In this document: one piece after another, positions 9,467-18,668 of the stretch
Position numbering within the stretch: the stretch's first letter is position 1
How the letters are laid out: the number at the start of each line of letters is the position of its first letter
Source: Desulfuromonas sp.
GTDB taxonomy: Bacteria; Desulfobacterota; Desulfuromonadia; Desulfuromonadales; Geopsychrobacteraceae
DNA length: 36,126 nucleotides
NCBI GenBank assembly: GCA_002868865.1
Contig: PKUC01000043.1
Location: 1 to 36,126 of the forward strand
Direction: 5' to 3'
The notes under the pieces: model-generated
The model's input: only the letters and a program-made list of their open reading frames with translations
Databases searched by the model: none
Told to the model about the DNA's origin: nothing
Program-made: the position numbers and the translations under genes

Positions 9467-9490
9467 GGGGCGAGAGAATTGTCTCGTCCC
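9467..9490 (+). other. hairpin in the trpA-accD gap
   Basis: GGGGCGAGA at 9467-9475 pairs with TCTCGTCCC at 9482-9490 (nine pairs, one of them G-U) around a GAATTG loop. There is no T-run after it, so it is not a typical terminator. Further on in the same 98-base gap TTCGGTCC occurs twice with a 19-base period (9510-9517 and 9529-9536). The accD ribosome site GAGGA is at 9546-9550. Confidence 0.45.
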
Positions 9491-9557
9491 TGAAGGTGAA
9501 CCTTAAGCATTCGGTCCGGACAGTGACGTTCGGTCCCCAGCATGCGAGGATAAATAC

Positions 9558-10406
9558 ATGGTCTGGTTTAAACGGAAAAAAGCGCCGGTCGCACCGGTTG
9601 AAAAAAAGACAGTTCAGATGCCCGAAGGGGTCTGGACCAAGTGCAAAAACTGTCAGGAAATCATCTATGCAAAGGAGATCGAGCGCAACCTCAACGTCTG
9701 CCCCAAGTGTGATTATCACTTCAGGGTCAGCGCCCGCGAGCGGATCGATCTGGTGCTCGATGAGGGCAGCTTTGTCGAGATGGACGCTGCGGTCCGTTCG
9801 GTGGACTTCCTCGATTTTAAGGACTCCAAGAAATACAAGGACCGGATCAAGGCGGCGGTTAAAAAGGCCGGCGACGGAGATGCGGTGATCTGTGGCAGTG
9901 GTCTTCTCGATGGTCTGCCGGTGATGGTTGCGGTGTTCGATTTTTCTTTTATGGGCGGCAGTATGGGCTCGGTGGTCGGCGAAAAGATTACCCGCGCCAT
10001 CGAAAAAGGACTCGAAGCCAAGGCACCGGTGATTATTTTCTCGTCCTCCGGTGGTGCGCGGATGCAGGAGAGCATCCTTTCGCTGATGCAGATGGCTAAG
10101 ACCAGTGCCGCTCTCGCCAAGTTGAAGGCTGCCGGCATCCCCTTCGTTTCGGTGCTGACCGATCCGACCACCGGCGGCGTCACCGCCAGTTTCGCCATGC
10201 TCGGCGACATCAATATGGCTGAACCTCGGGCGCTGATCGGTTTTGCCGGGCCGCGAGTGATCGAGCAGACCATCCGTCAGACTCTGCCCGAAGGGTTTCA
10301 GCGCTCCGAGTATCTTCTCGAGCATGGCATGGTCGACATGATCGTGCCGCGTCAGGAGATGAAAGCCCGCCTGTCACAGGTGTTGCGCATCTTCACCAAA
10401 AGTTGA
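9558..10406 (+). CDS. accD: acetyl-CoA carboxylase carboxyltransferase subunit beta
   Basis: Beta half of the carboxyltransferase that makes malonyl-CoA, the first step of fatty acid synthesis; works with AccA, which is not in the window. 282 residues. The N-terminal zinc ribbon has Cys29, Cys32, Cys48 and Cys51 (CKNC...CPKC), the feature that separates AccD from other carboxyltransferases. The crotonase-like domain follows with [17 protein letters not shown] and [10 protein letters not shown]. The start ATG at 9558 has GAGGA eight bases before it. accD followed by folC is a common bacterial gene order; folC begins within or just after its stop. Confidence 0.97.
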   Translation: MVWFKRKKAPVAPVEKKTVQMPEGVWTKCKNCQEIIYAKEIERNLNVCPKCDYHFRVSARERIDLVLDEGSFVEMDAAVRSVDFLDFKDSKKYKDRIKAAVKKAGDGDAVICGSGLLDGLPVMVAVFDFSFMGGSMGSVVGEKITRAIEKGLEAKAPVIIFSSSGGARMQESILSLMQMAKTSAALAKLKAAGIPFVSVLTDPTTGGVTASFAMLGDINMAEPRALIGFAGPRVIEQTIRQTLPEGFQRSEYLLEHGMVDMIVPRQEMKARLSQVLRIFTKS

Positions 10407-10414
10407 GTTCTGCG

Positions 10415-11704
10415 ATGGGCTACCGCGCCTGCCTCGACGACCTCTACGCGCTGCAGCGCTTCGGCATTAAGCTGGGTCTGGAAAATACCACGCGCCTGCT
10501 CGAGCGGCTCGGTTCGCCACAGGATGGATTGCGTATCGTCCACATTGCCGGCACCAACGGCAAGGGGTCGACGGCTGCTGCCCTGACATCCGTGTTGCGT
10601 CAGGCCGACCTCCGCGTCGGCCTGTACACCTCTCCCCATCTGCACGATTTCACCGAACGAATTCAGATCGACGGCCGGCCTGTCCCGCAGCAGGAAGTCG
10701 TCGATATCATGACAGAGGTGCGTCCTCTGTGCGCCGAGTTGAACGTGACCTTCTTTGAGGCGACGACCGCACTGGCGCTGTGCGCTTTTCGACGGGCGGG
10801 CGTCGAATGGGTCGTACTTGAGGTTGGAATGGGCGGGCGTCTCGATGCGACCAACGTGGTGACGCCAGAACTTGCGGTGATCACCCCGATCAGCTTCGAC
10901 CATGCAGAACACTTGGGTTTCTCGCTCGCGGAGATAGCACAGGAGAAGGCGGGAATCATCAAGCCGGAGGTTCCGGTCCTCAGTGCATATCAGGACCCTA
11001 AGGCCGCTGCGGTGCTGAGCGCTCAGGCAGAGCAGCGCCATGCGCCGATTGCTTTTGCTGGCACCGATTTTCGTTGCAGACCCGCCGCTGGTGAGTCGTT
11101 CGATTACTGTGGCCTCGACCGCACGCTTGTTGGGCTTCGCGCCGGATTGCCGGGGAGTCATCAGATCGACAATATGGGCCTTGCCCTTGCTGCGGCTGAG
11201 TTGCTGATGCGCCAGGGTGTTGTGATTCCTGAACAGGCACTGCGTGACGGTGTGGAGAATACCCGCTGGCCTGGACGACTCGAGTGGATCGAACAACGCA
11301 ACCGCCGTTTCCTGTTGGACGGGGCCCATAATCCGGCCGGCGCTGAGGTTTTAGCGACGTATCTTGCCGGTTGTGACCCGGCGCGGATTCACTGGGTGGT
11401 CGGCTGTAAGGCTGATAAAAACTTCACCGGGATTTTCGACCCACTTCTGCCCCTGATGACCCGGGTATACGCCTGCCATCCCCCTGTCGAGTCGGCAACT
11501 GAACCCAATCTGTTATGTGCTTACGCAAATCAGCAGGGTGTCGGCGCCGACGTGTATGATCATGCCACTGATGCTATAACTGCAGCGGTCGCTGCGGCCG
11601 CTGACAATGACGTGATTCTGGTCGCCGGTTCCCTGTTTCTGGTCGCTGAAGCCCGTGCTTTACTGTTCGGTAACACCCCCGATAGTCCGCGGGGGACGCA
11701 ATAA
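10415..11704 (+). CDS. folC: folylpolyglutamate synthase / dihydrofolate synthase
   Basis: Adds glutamate to dihydropteroate and to folates (Mur ligase superfamily, ATP-dependent, cytosolic). From the ATG at 10415 the protein is 429 residues and begins MGYRACLDDLYALQRFGIKLGL, the normal FolC start. A TTG at 10403 overlapping the accD stop would add four residues and remains possible. P-loop GTNGKGS is at 46-52, followed by TSPHL and the FEATTALAL motif; the C-terminal ligase domain has the DGAHNP motif. folP for the preceding folate step is also in this window (18665-19525). The stop shares one base with the lptD start (TAATG). Confidence 0.95.
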   Translation: MGYRACLDDLYALQRFGIKLGLENTTRLLERLGSPQDGLRIVHIAGTNGKGSTAAALTSVLRQADLRVGLYTSPHLHDFTERIQIDGRPVPQQEVVDIMTEVRPLCAELNVTFFEATTALALCAFRRAGVEWVVLEVGMGGRLDATNVVTPELAVITPISFDHAEHLGFSLAEIAQEKAGIIKPEVPVLSAYQDPKAAAVLSAQAEQRHAPIAFAGTDFRCRPAAGESFDYCGLDRTLVGLRAGLPGSHQIDNMGLALAAAELLMRQGVVIPEQALRDGVENTRWPGRLEWIEQRNRRFLLDGAHNPAGAEVLATYLAGCDPARIHWVVGCKADKNFTGIFDPLLPLMTRVYACHPPVESATEPNLLCAYANQQGVGADVYDHATDAITAAVAAAADNDVILVAGSLFLVAEARALLFGNTPDSPRGTQ

Positions 11705-13749
11705 TGACCCGTTTCTTCTTCAGTGTTGGGTGTCTGCTCTGTCTGTTGTTTCCGTTTGTTCTGTGGGCCGCTGACCAGTCCGAACTGCCTGATCGCAGCA
11801 GTCCGGTTTCCGTTGAAGCTGAGCAGCTTTTTGTCGATGAGGAGACCGGTCATTATCGCGCCAGTGGAGCGGTTTATCTCCACCAGGACGGCACCGTTCT
11901 CCACAGTGACGAACTGGTCTGGGATCGCAGCAGTGGCGAGATACAGGCTCAGGGCGCGGTGCGGTTGGAGCGCGCCGGTGAACAGGTTTTTGGGCGCAGT
12001 ATCCGCTATAATCTCGACACCGACACCGGTTTGATCGAGGACGGCCGTGTCTTTCTGGCGGCTCAGAACCTGACGTTGCGTGGCGCACGTATCGAGAAGA
12101 CGGGGCAGGACAGTTTCCGGATTATCGATGGTCAATTTACCACCTGCGACGGCGATAATCCGGCCTGGTCGTTCCGGTCGCAGCGCCTTGATGTCACCGT
12201 CGGTGGTTACGCGCGTGCCCGTCACGCCCGCTTCTACTTGAGTCGTATCCCGGTTTTCTATCTGCCTTACATGATCTATCCGGCCAAGACCGAGCGGGAA
12301 TCGGGACTTTTGATCCCCCGCCTCGGTTATTCCGATCAGCGTGGCATGGAATATTCGGGGGCGTACTATCAGGTGATCAGCCGCAATCAGGATGCGACCT
12401 ACTCCCTCGACTATCTGTCGGAGTTGGGGGTCGGGCAGGGCCTGGAGTACCGTTATCTGTTCGGCCGGGACAATGCCGGGCAGGCTAAAGGGTATTACAT
12501 CGCCGCTGCTGGGGGCGAAGATCGTCAGGCCGCGTCATGGCGGCATACGGGGACTCTGCCGGGGGATTTTCGTCTCAGCGCGGACACGGAGTATGTCAGC
12601 GCCGATGATTACTTCTCCGATTTCGGCGATGAGGCGGACGAGTACAATAAAGACCAGACGGTCTCGACCATCGCCTTGAGTCGCAAGTGGCAGCGGTATA
12701 ACCTGGTGGGGCAGATCCGTTACAGCGATGATCTGGCGGGCGATGATCCGGACACATTACAGATGTTGCCGCAGCTGTCACTGGATGCTGCACGCCGCCG
12801 GATAGGCGGTTCGGTGCTGTTTTCGGCGCTGCGGAGTGATTACACCTATTTCTGGCGTGAAGAAGGGTTGACAGGACAGAGACTTCAACTGCGCCCGTTA
12901 TTGCTGGCGGAAATCGATCTGTGGCGTGCGGCTACGCTTGTCCCGGAGCTGGGATGGACCGAACGGCACTACTGGCTGGCGGCTGGTGACCGTCATCTGC
13001 AGCATGGCCAGTACGATTTTGCCGTGGGCCTCAGTAGTCAGCTCTATCGTACTTACGGCCTGCAGCGCGGCAAACTGCGCCACGCCCTTGAGCCCGAGGT
13101 CCGCTATGCATATGTTCCACAGGCCGCTCAGGACGATTTGCCCGAATTCGACAGCGTGGATCGGATCGACGCCGTCAAGCAGATCGACTATGGTCTGTCG
13201 CAGACCATTACGGTGCGGAGTGATTCCCCCGATCGTGCGTCCCACTCTACAGAGCTTCTTTGGCTCAGGATCTCACAGGGGTATGATCTGCTGGTGGACG
13301 GCACCCCGACAGAGCGTCTGACCCCTTTGCGGGGCCAGCTGACCCTGCTGCCGGACGGTGTCTTCAGCTTTGACGTCGATACGCAGTACGACCTGTCAGC
13401 GGAGCAGTTTGTCGACTATCGCGGCCAACTGCAGCTGGCCGATCAGAGCGAAAACAGCCTGGCGGTGCAGTACGTCCGAGACAAGAGCCTCGATGAGGAA
13501 TCCGACTATGGTCAGTTGGATCTCGCCGCAACCTGGTTGCAGCCGGTTTATCTGCATTATCGGAACCGGTATGATTTCGCAACGTCTGAATTTCTGGAGC
13601 AGGTTGTGGATATGGAATATCGTCACCAGTGCTGGAGCCTGCTTCTGTCGCTGCGTGATCGCGAGGATGACCGATCGGTGATGCTGACCTTTGCGTTGGG
13701 GGGGATCGGTCCTGTCGGCAGCATCGGTGCTCAGATCGACTCTCAATAA
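11704..13749 (+). CDS. lptD: LPS-assembly protein LptD (outer membrane beta-barrel)
   Basis: Inserts lipopolysaccharide into the outer leaflet of the outer membrane together with the lipoprotein LptE. 681 residues. The signal peptide spans residues 1-22, cleaving near LWAA. An OstA/LptA-like periplasmic beta-jellyroll occupies about 33-150 (repeating patterns such as GHYRASGAVYL and GRSIRYNLDTDTGLIEDG), and a large barrel about 200-681. Mature-protein cysteines visible are Cys148 and Cys643 only, whereas E. coli LptD uses four for its disulfide switch, so at most one long-range disulfide is possible. It is direct evidence of a Gram-negative LPS-bearing cell. It is joined to folC by a one-base overlap and followed by a hairpin-containing gap. 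Confidence 0.92.
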   Translation: MTRFFFSVGCLLCLLFPFVLWAADQSELPDRSSPVSVEAEQLFVDEETGHYRASGAVYLHQDGTVLHSDELVWDRSSGEIQAQGAVRLERAGEQVFGRSIRYNLDTDTGLIEDGRVFLAAQNLTLRGARIEKTGQDSFRIIDGQFTTCDGDNPAWSFRSQRLDVTVGGYARARHARFYLSRIPVFYLPYMIYPAKTERESGLLIPRLGYSDQRGMEYSGAYYQVISRNQDATYSLDYLSELGVGQGLEYRYLFGRDNAGQAKGYYIAAAGGEDRQAASWRHTGTLPGDFRLSADTEYVSADDYFSDFGDEADEYNKDQTVSTIALSRKWQRYNLVGQIRYSDDLAGDDPDTLQMLPQLSLDAARRRIGGSVLFSALRSDYTYFWREEGLTGQRLQLRPLLLAEIDLWRAATLVPELGWTERHYWLAAGDRHLQHGQYDFAVGLSSQLYRTYGLQRGKLRHALEPEVRYAYVPQAAQDDLPEFDSVDRIDAVKQIDYGLSQTITVRSDSPDRASHSTELLWLRISQGYDLLVDGTPTERLTPLRGQLTLLPDGVFSFDVDTQYDLSAEQFVDYRGQLQLADQSENSLAVQYVRDKSLDEESDYGQLDLAATWLQPVYLHYRNRYDFATSEFLEQVVDMEYRHQCWSLLLSLRDREDDRSVMLTFALGGIGPVGSIGAQIDSQ

Positions 13750-13758
13750 ATTCAGGTC

Positions 13759-13802
13759 TGGTCCGTCTCGGGCCACTGGCAAAAAAGACGGTTGACGGAC
13801 CA
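13759..13802 (+). other. inverted repeat after lptD
   Basis: TGGTCCGTC at 13759-13767 is complementary to GACGGACCA at 13794-13802, a 9-bp stem with a 26-base loop that contains a run of six A. There is no T-run after the right arm, so termination is doubtful. It is the only structure in the 118-base gap between lptD and the FtsB-like gene. Confidence 0.35.
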
Positions 13803-13867
13803 CTGTACACATGAGAATTTATCAGTCGGGCGGTGGGGAGCCTTGTTGATATTTCGAGGAGTTTGAA

Positions 13868-14185
13868 GTGGCCACGAAGGAACCTGTACAGGTCGTCAGA
13901 CACTTTCCGTTCTGGCTGTTGTTTGTCGTCGCAGTGATTCTGGTGATGGCGCTGCTGGGGGATCGAGGGGTGTTGAGTACGCTTAAGGCTAATCGCCACC
14001 GCGCGGAGCTGCAACAGGAGCTTCACGCTTTAGAGGAAGAACGGCAGGCTCTCAGGGAAGAGATCGGTCGATTGCGCGGTGACAGAGAGTATCTCGAACA
14101 GTTGGCGCGGAAACGGCTCGGTTTGGTTCGTGAGGGTGAGCTGGTTTATCAGTTTGACGACCGACCGCCTGCAGCGCAGGATTGA
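13868..14185 (+). CDS. FtsB/DivIC-like septum formation initiator family protein
   Basis: Short bitopic membrane protein of the FtsB/DivIC type, expected to form a coiled coil with FtsL and act in the divisome. 105 residues; a cytoplasmic N-terminus, one TM helix at about 14-31, and a coiled coil at about 41-80 rich in Glu/Arg/Leu (EEERQALREEIGRLRGD), ending with the family-typical EYLEQLARKRLGLVREGE. The start is GTG at 13868 with GAGGA at 13856-13860. A SPOR-domain gene follows after 61 bases, which fits a cell-division role. The family assignment is firm; the exact function is inferred. Confidence 0.85.
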   Translation: MATKEPVQVVRHFPFWLLFVVAVILVMALLGDRGVLSTLKANRHRAELQQELHALEEERQALREEIGRLRGDREYLEQLARKRLGLVREGELVYQFDDRPPAAQD

Positions 14186-14246
14186 TCAGGTGGGTGTCGG
14201 TTATCGCCTTTTGACATCGATAGCAATACACACAGGGTTGTAGGGT

Positions 14247-14993
14247 ATGATGGTGGAAACAAAGACGCGCTCGCAACGACGAATGGAGCGGAAACAGGCG
14301 GTTGTTTTGCTGGTGCTGGTGCTGGTGGTGTCTCTGGCCAGCTTTACTCTCGGCGTGATTGTCGGGCGGCGCGGTGCCGAGCGTGATTTGGCGCAGCGCT
14401 ATGCTGAACCTAGGCAAATTCTTGTCGCCGAGGTCCCCGCGGCGGTGCCGCCGCCTCAGGACGGAATCCGGCAGAAGATTGAAGAGAGTGAAGAACTGAC
14501 CTTTTACGACAATCTGTCGCGCGGAGAATCGGCGCCGTTGGGGAGCGGTATTAATCGTCCTCCAGCAGAGGATGTCATCGAAGAGACAGTGTCGACCCCC
14601 GCTCCGTCGCAGCCTGAAACGGTGAGCCCGGTAGCTGAGACCATCGCCGACCCGCAGCGGCCCGTGACTGCTAAAAAAACGCCGGTTGCGGCGCCCCCTG
14701 TTGAGAAATTGGAACCGCAAACTGTTGAATCCACCAGTTTGCCCGCAGCGGTTCCTGCTGGAACCTATTCGGTGCAGGTCGGTTCTTTTTCGTCCAGGGT
14801 CGATGCCGATCGGCTCAAGAAGGATCTCCTCACCAAGGGCTATGCTGTTTTTGTTGCAGAGGCTGACTTGGGAGCCAAGGGTGTGTGGTATCGGGTGCGT
14901 CTCGGTCCCTATTCTGATGCCGAAATGGCTAAAAAAGCCTTGCAGATCGCCGACCTGAAGGACAAGATCAAAGGGTTTGTATCGCGCATTTAG
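14247..14993 (+). CDS. SPOR-domain inner-membrane protein
   Basis: Probable peptidoglycan-binding, septum-targeted protein. 248 residues: a basic N-terminal tail, one TM helix at about 19-40, then a periplasmic linker rich in Pro, Glu, Ala and Val (about 45-170), and a C-terminal SPOR domain at 172-248 (YSVQVGSFSS...GVWYRVRLGPYSD). This layout resembles FtsN and DedD. SPOR domains bind denuded glycan strands at the division site. Two ATG codons sit in tandem (14247, 14250); either could be used. The FtsB-like gene upstream supports a role in division. No enzymatic motif is seen. Confidence 0.85.
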   Translation: MMVETKTRSQRRMERKQAVVLLVLVLVVSLASFTLGVIVGRRGAERDLAQRYAEPRQILVAEVPAAVPPPQDGIRQKIEESEELTFYDNLSRGESAPLGSGINRPPAEDVIEETVSTPAPSQPETVSPVAETIADPQRPVTAKKTPVAAPPVEKLEPQTVESTSLPAAVPAGTYSVQVGSFSSRVDADRLKKDLLTKGYAVFVAEADLGAKGVWYRVRLGPYSDAEMAKKALQIADLKDKIKGFVSRI

Positions 14994-15063
14994 GGTGTCT
15001 TTGGGGCGGGGTTTGTAGCACCGCCGCTTTGCTCTGTGCCGGCTTTTTGTAGAGATTTTTTTC

Positions 15064-15092
15064 TTGACATTTAGGGGGCGTGGTAATACCTT
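15064..15092 (+). promoter_or_regulatory. probable promoter of the tRNA pair
   Basis: A perfect -35 TTGACA is at 15064-15069. At a 17-bp spacing the -10 would be TACCTT (15087-15092, 3 of 6); TAATAC at 15084-15089 is another choice, with a short 14-bp spacing. The following GC-rich segment runs straight into the tRNA at 15106. Placement before a stable RNA gene supports it; the -10 is not certain. Confidence 0.5.
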
Positions 15093-15105
15093 CCTGAATC
15101 CGTGA

Positions 15106-15182
<77 letters not shown>

Positions 15183-15189
15183 AATCAAT

Positions 15190-15213
15190 AACCTTCCGGC
15201 TGGAAGGTTTTTA
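15190..15213 (+). terminator. terminator-like hairpin between the two tRNAs
   Basis: AACCTTCC (15190-15197) pairs perfectly with GGAAGGTT (15202-15209) around a GGCT loop, and the arm runs into a stretch of T. It looks like an intrinsic terminator, yet only 8 bases separate it from the second tRNA. That tRNA must therefore be made by read-through, or the hairpin acts as a processing or stability element. Confidence 0.65.
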
Positions 15214-15221
15214 TACAATTT

Positions 15222-15298
15222 GGCGGTGTAGCTCAGTTGGTTAGAGCATGCGGCTCATATCCGCAGTGTCCGGAGTTCGAATCTCTGCACCGCCACCA
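15222..15298 (+). tRNA. tRNA with CAT anticodon, probably elongator tRNA-Met
   Basis: 77 nt with encoded CCA: acceptor GGCGGTG/CACCGCC, D arm GCTC...GAGC, anticodon stem TGCGG/CCGCA with loop CTCATAT, T arm CGGAG-TTCGAAT-CTCTG. The anticodon CAT is shared by elongator tRNA-Met and the isoleucine tRNA whose C34 is turned into lysidine by TilS. Base pairs 4-69 and 5-68 are G-C here, while TilS in E. coli favours C4-G69 and C5-G68, so tRNA-Met is preferred. The neighbouring tilS gene makes the Ile2 reading worth testing. Confidence 0.93.
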
Positions 15299-15303
15299 TG
15301 TTC

Positions 15304-15341
15304 AGGCCCTTTCCGTCGTTGCGGGGAGGGCCTTTTCTTTT
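15304..15341 (+). terminator. intrinsic terminator after the tRNA pair, directly upstream of tilS
   Basis: AGGCCCT (15304-15310) pairs with AGGGCCT (15327-15333) across a 16-base loop and is followed by TTTCTTTT. It begins six bases after the tRNA CCA end and stops two bases before the tilS ribosome site GGAG (15344-15347). There is no room for a separate tilS promoter between them. Confidence 0.75.
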
Positions 15342-15354
15342 GTGGAGTACGCAT

Positions 15355-16710
15355 ATGGATCGATCCCTGTTGCAGATTGTCACTGACCGCTGTCGGCCTT
15401 GTGTCGGGCAGACGCTGCTGGTCGGGGTGTCTGGCGGGGTCGATTCCGTGGTGTTGCTTCATCTCCTGTCCCGGTTGAGGGACGCCTTTCGACTGACTCT
15501 CCATGCCGCTCATCTCGATCATTCCATCCGCGAGCAGAGCGGAACCGATGCCGTTTTTGTTGCTGATCTCTGCAAGGCGCTGAACGTTCCTCTCCAGATG
15601 GATATCTGTGACATCCCCTCGCGCGCTAAAAAACAGAAGGTCAGTATTGAGATGGCGGCCCGTGACGCCCGGCGAGAATTTCTGATGCGGCAGGCTGCGG
15701 ACTGTGGTGCAACGCATATTGCTCTGGCTCACCACCGGGATGATCAGGCGGAGACCTTTCTGCTTCGCTTGTTACGGGGCACCGGTCCTGCCGGTCTGGC
15801 CGCAATGGCGATGTGTGATGGGCTCTGGTGGCGTCCTCTGTTGGAGTGTGGGCGCGATGTGATCCTTCGTTATGCAGCGGATCATCGCCTGCAGTGGCGT
15901 GAGGATGAGAGCAATCAGCAGCTGTGTTACACGAGAAACCGCATCCGCCATCAGTTGCTCCCGCTATTACGACAGTTCAATCCCCGGATCGCCGAACATC
16001 TTGCCACGCTCAGCGCTCAGCAGGGGCAGGACGAACAGTTCTGGCAGGCTACGGTGAGCGAGTCGCTTGAAGATGTGATCCTCTCCCGAGATGACGGCAT
16101 GCGGCTGGATTGTGGTCGGTTGCTGGATCTGCCTCCTGCGCTAAAGATTCGCGTACTGCGCGCTGCGATCGCTGAAATACGCGGTGGTCTGCAGCGAATC
16201 ACCGCGACCCATCTGCGCTCTGTGGACGATCTGTTGTCCCGGTCGAAAAGCCAGGCAGAAATCGGTCTGCCGGAGATCTGGGTGGCGCGGCGCTATGGCC
16301 AACTGTGGTTGCGTCGGAAAAAGCCGGACTGTCCTCCCTTTGAGTTGGCCCTCGATGAGCCCGGTGAGGTGGCGTTGCCGGGAGGGTCCATTTTACGCGC
16401 AACTCTGGCGAAACGATCGCGCGGCGAGACCCGCTGCTGTGTCGAATTTGATGCGGATCAGCTCCTCTGGCCGCTGCAGATCCGCAGTTTCCGCGCTGGA
16501 GATCGTTTCGGCCCATCGGGTCTCGACGGGACAAAAAAGCTGAAAGATTTTTTCATCGACAACAAACTGGAGCATGAGCACCGCAGGCAGGTCCCGCTGG
16601 TGCTGTCGGGGGGGCAGATTCTCTGGGTCGCCGGGGTGCGACGTTCGGCTTTGGCGCCAGCTCTGGAGAGGACCAGATCTATTCTGCGGTTCGAGTTGAT
16701 TCTCCCTTGA
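15355..16710 (+). CDS. tilS: tRNA(Ile)-lysidine synthase
   Basis: Uses ATP and lysine to convert C34 of tRNA-Ile(CAU) into lysidine so that it reads AUA. 451 residues, the length of the long form with the C-terminal domains. The PP-loop motif SGGVDS is at 26-31, followed by LHAAHLDHSIRE and the HHRDDQAET motif around 125-133; the TilS-specific C-terminal region ends with FRAGDRFGPSG and KLKDFFID. The start is the ATG at 15355 with GGAG seven bases before it. An upstream in-frame ATG at 15298 overlaps the tRNA end and is rejected. It sits behind the tRNA terminator, so its expression probably depends on read-through; ftsH follows after about 100 bases. Confidence 0.94.
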   Translation: MDRSLLQIVTDRCRPCVGQTLLVGVSGGVDSVVLLHLLSRLRDAFRLTLHAAHLDHSIREQSGTDAVFVADLCKALNVPLQMDICDIPSRAKKQKVSIEMAARDARREFLMRQAADCGATHIALAHHRDDQAETFLLRLLRGTGPAGLAAMAMCDGLWWRPLLECGRDVILRYAADHRLQWREDESNQQLCYTRNRIRHQLLPLLRQFNPRIAEHLATLSAQQGQDEQFWQATVSESLEDVILSRDDGMRLDCGRLLDLPPALKIRVLRAAIAEIRGGLQRITATHLRSVDDLLSRSKSQAEIGLPEIWVARRYGQLWLRRKKPDCPPFELALDEPGEVALPGGSILRATLAKRSRGETRCCVEFDADQLLWPLQIRSFRAGDRFGPSGLDGTKKLKDFFIDNKLEHEHRRQVPLVLSGGQILWVAGVRRSALAPALERTRSILRFELILP

Positions 16711-16773
16711 GAACGCTGGCGGTTTATGGTAATTTTTTCAGCTAATTTCAGTACTTTTTGAACCCTTTTTCCG

Positions 16774-16789
16774 CCGGCAGCCCTGCCGG
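16774..16789 (+). other. hairpin in the ftsH leader
   Basis: CCGGCA (16774-16779) pairs with TGCCGG (16784-16789) around GCCC, 12 bases before the AGGGGG ribosome site of ftsH. No T-run follows. The AT-rich segment just before it (16725-16770) may hold the ftsH promoter, but I could not find a convincing -35/-10 pair. Confidence 0.35.
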
Positions 16790-16811
16790 AACTTCTGTCA
16801 CAGGGGGTCTT

Positions 16812-18668
16812 GTGAGTCAATTTCAGAAAAACCTCGCGCTCTGGCTTGTCATTTCACTGCTGATGATCATGCTCTTCAACATGATGTCCCAGCGCGACAG
16901 TGACCAGAAACAGATCAATTACACCGAGTTCCTGTCGTCGGTCGAGACCGGTCAGGTCACCGACGTGACGATTCAGGGCAACCAGATCAACGGCGTGTTT
17001 ACCGATGGTGCCAAGTTTCAGACCACGGCTCCGCCCGACCTTGAACTGATTCCCGACCTCAAAGAGAAGGGAATCACCATCGTTGCTAAGCCTGTGGACG
17101 ATCAGGGGTTCTGGTTTACCCTGCTGATCTCCTGGGGGCCGATTCTGCTGCTGATCGGCGTCTGGATCTTTTTTATGCGCCAGATGCAGTCGGGTGGTGG
17201 CAAGGCGATGAGCTTCGGCAAAAGCAAGGCCAAGCTGCTGACCGATACCCAGGGCCAGGTGACATTCAAGGATGTCGCTGGGGTTGATGAGGCCAAGCAG
17301 GAGCTGGAAGAGGTCGTTGAGTTTCTTAAGGATCCGAAGAAATTCACCCGCTTGGGCGGACGGATTCCCAAGGGTGTGCTGCTGGTCGGACCTCCCGGAA
17401 CCGGTAAAACCCTGCTGGCGCGGGCCATCGCCGGTGAAGCCGGGGTTCCGTTTTTTACCATCTCCGGCTCCGATTTCGTCGAAATGTTTGTCGGTGTCGG
17501 TGCCAGCCGGGTGCGTGACCTGTTTGTCCAGGGTAAGAAAAACGCGCCCTGCATCATCTTTATTGATGAGATCGATGCTGTGGGTCGGCATCGTGGTGCC
17601 GGGCTCGGGGGCGGTCATGACGAGCGCGAGCAGACCCTGAACCAGTTGCTGGTTGAGATGGACGGCTTCGAGTCGAACGAAGGCGTCATCCTCGTGGCGG
17701 CGACAAACCGCCCGGACGTTCTCGATCCCGCACTGCTTCGTCCCGGCCGTTTCGATCGTCAGGTCGTTGTACCCCGCCCTGATGTCAAGGGGCGGACCCG
17801 GATCCTCAAGGTCCACGCCCGCAAGGTCCCGTTGGGTGATGGCGTCGATATGGAAGTGGTCGCCAAGGGTACCCCGGGTATGTCGGGTGCTGATCTGGCC
17901 AACCTGATCAACGAAGCCGCTCTGTTGGCTGCCCGGGCCAATAAAACCCTGGTCGATATGGATGATATCGACGCCGCAAAAGATAAGGTATTGATGGGTG
18001 CTGAGCGCCGTTCGATGGTGATCACCGAAGAGGAGAAGCGGGTGACCGCTTATCACGAGGCGGGCCATGCTCTGATTGCGCTGCTGACACCCGGTTCGGA
18101 CCCGGTCCATAAGGTGTCGATCATTCCGCGTGGACGCGCCATGGGTGTCACCATGTACCTGCCGGCCGAAGAAAAATACAATGAAACCGCCAAAGGCCTT
18201 GAAATCCGAATCCGTGCCCTACTCGGCGGAAGGATCGCTGAGGAACTGACCTTCGATTCGGTAACCACCGGTGCCAGTAATGACCTCGATCGTGTCACCG
18301 CGATTGCGCGCAAGATGGTGTGCGAGTGGGGGATGAGTGAAAAGGTCGGACCGTTGACCTTCGGTGAAAAAGAAGGCGGCGAGGTCTTCCTCGGTCGAGA
18401 TATGGGTCACGTGAAGAATTACAGCGAGGCCATGGCGATCGAAATCGACAACGAAATTCGCCGGATCGTCAAAGAGAACTATGAGATCACCACCAACGTG
18501 TTGAAGGAGAACAACGAAAAGTTGGTTGCTCTTTCGGAAGCACTGCTGGAGCGTGAAACCCTGGAGTCCTCGGAAATTACCCGGATCGTTTTCCCTGAGC
18601 AGGTGACTGCGGAGCCCCCCACCGAGCCGTCCGCTCAGAAGGAAGAAACGGCGGACGAAGAGGCGTGA
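16812..18668 (+). CDS. ftsH: ATP-dependent zinc metalloprotease FtsH
   Basis: Membrane-anchored AAA+ protease that degrades unneeded membrane and regulatory proteins. 618 residues from GTG at 16812 (ribosome site AGGGGG at 16802-16807), which gives [13 protein letters not shown], the family start; the open frame back to a TTG at 16758 is rejected. TM helices are at about 7-23 and 102-122 with a small periplasmic domain between. Walker A GPPGTGKT is at 193-200, Walker [10 protein letters not shown] at 250-258, the second region of homology [18 protein letters not shown] at 299-316, and zinc motif HEAGH at 415-419. The stop overlaps the folP start (GTGA). ftsH-folP adjacency is a common bacterial arrangement. 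Confidence 0.97.
   Translation: MSQFQKNLALWLVISLLMIMLFNMMSQRDSDQKQINYTEFLSSVETGQVTDVTIQGNQINGVFTDGAKFQTTAPPDLELIPDLKEKGITIVAKPVDDQGFWFTLLISWGPILLLIGVWIFFMRQMQSGGGKAMSFGKSKAKLLTDTQGQVTFKDVAGVDEAKQELEEVVEFLKDPKKFTRLGGRIPKGVLLVGPPGTGKTLLARAIAGEAGVPFFTISGSDFVEMFVGVGASRVRDLFVQGKKNAPCIIFIDEIDAVGRHRGAGLGGGHDEREQTLNQLLVEMDGFESNEGVILVAATNRPDVLDPALLRPGRFDRQVVVPRPDVKGRTRILKVHARKVPLGDGVDMEVVAKGTPGMSGADLANLINEAALLAARANKTLVDMDDIDAAKDKVLMGAERRSMVITEEEKRVTAYHEAGHALIALLTPGSDPVHKVSIIPRGRAMGVTMYLPAEEKYNETAKGLEIRIRALLGGRIAEELTFDSVTTGASNDLDRVTAIARKMVCEWGMSEKVGPLTFGEKEGGEVFLGRDMGHVKNYSEAMAIEIDNEIRRIVKENYEITTNVLKENNEKLVALSEALLERETLESSEITRIVFPEQVTAEPPTEPSAQKEETADEEA

Noticed and set aside
9460-13867. GGTCCG/CGGACC elements recurring in several gaps (near 7190, 9514, 13760) as a dispersed repeat family
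   Set aside because: The shared core is only six bases and the surroundings differ; in GC-rich DNA this is within chance.
15298-15354. Upstream ATG for tilS
   Set aside because: It overlaps the tRNA 3' end and the frame would run through the terminator; the ATG at 15355 has a proper ribosome site and family N-terminus.
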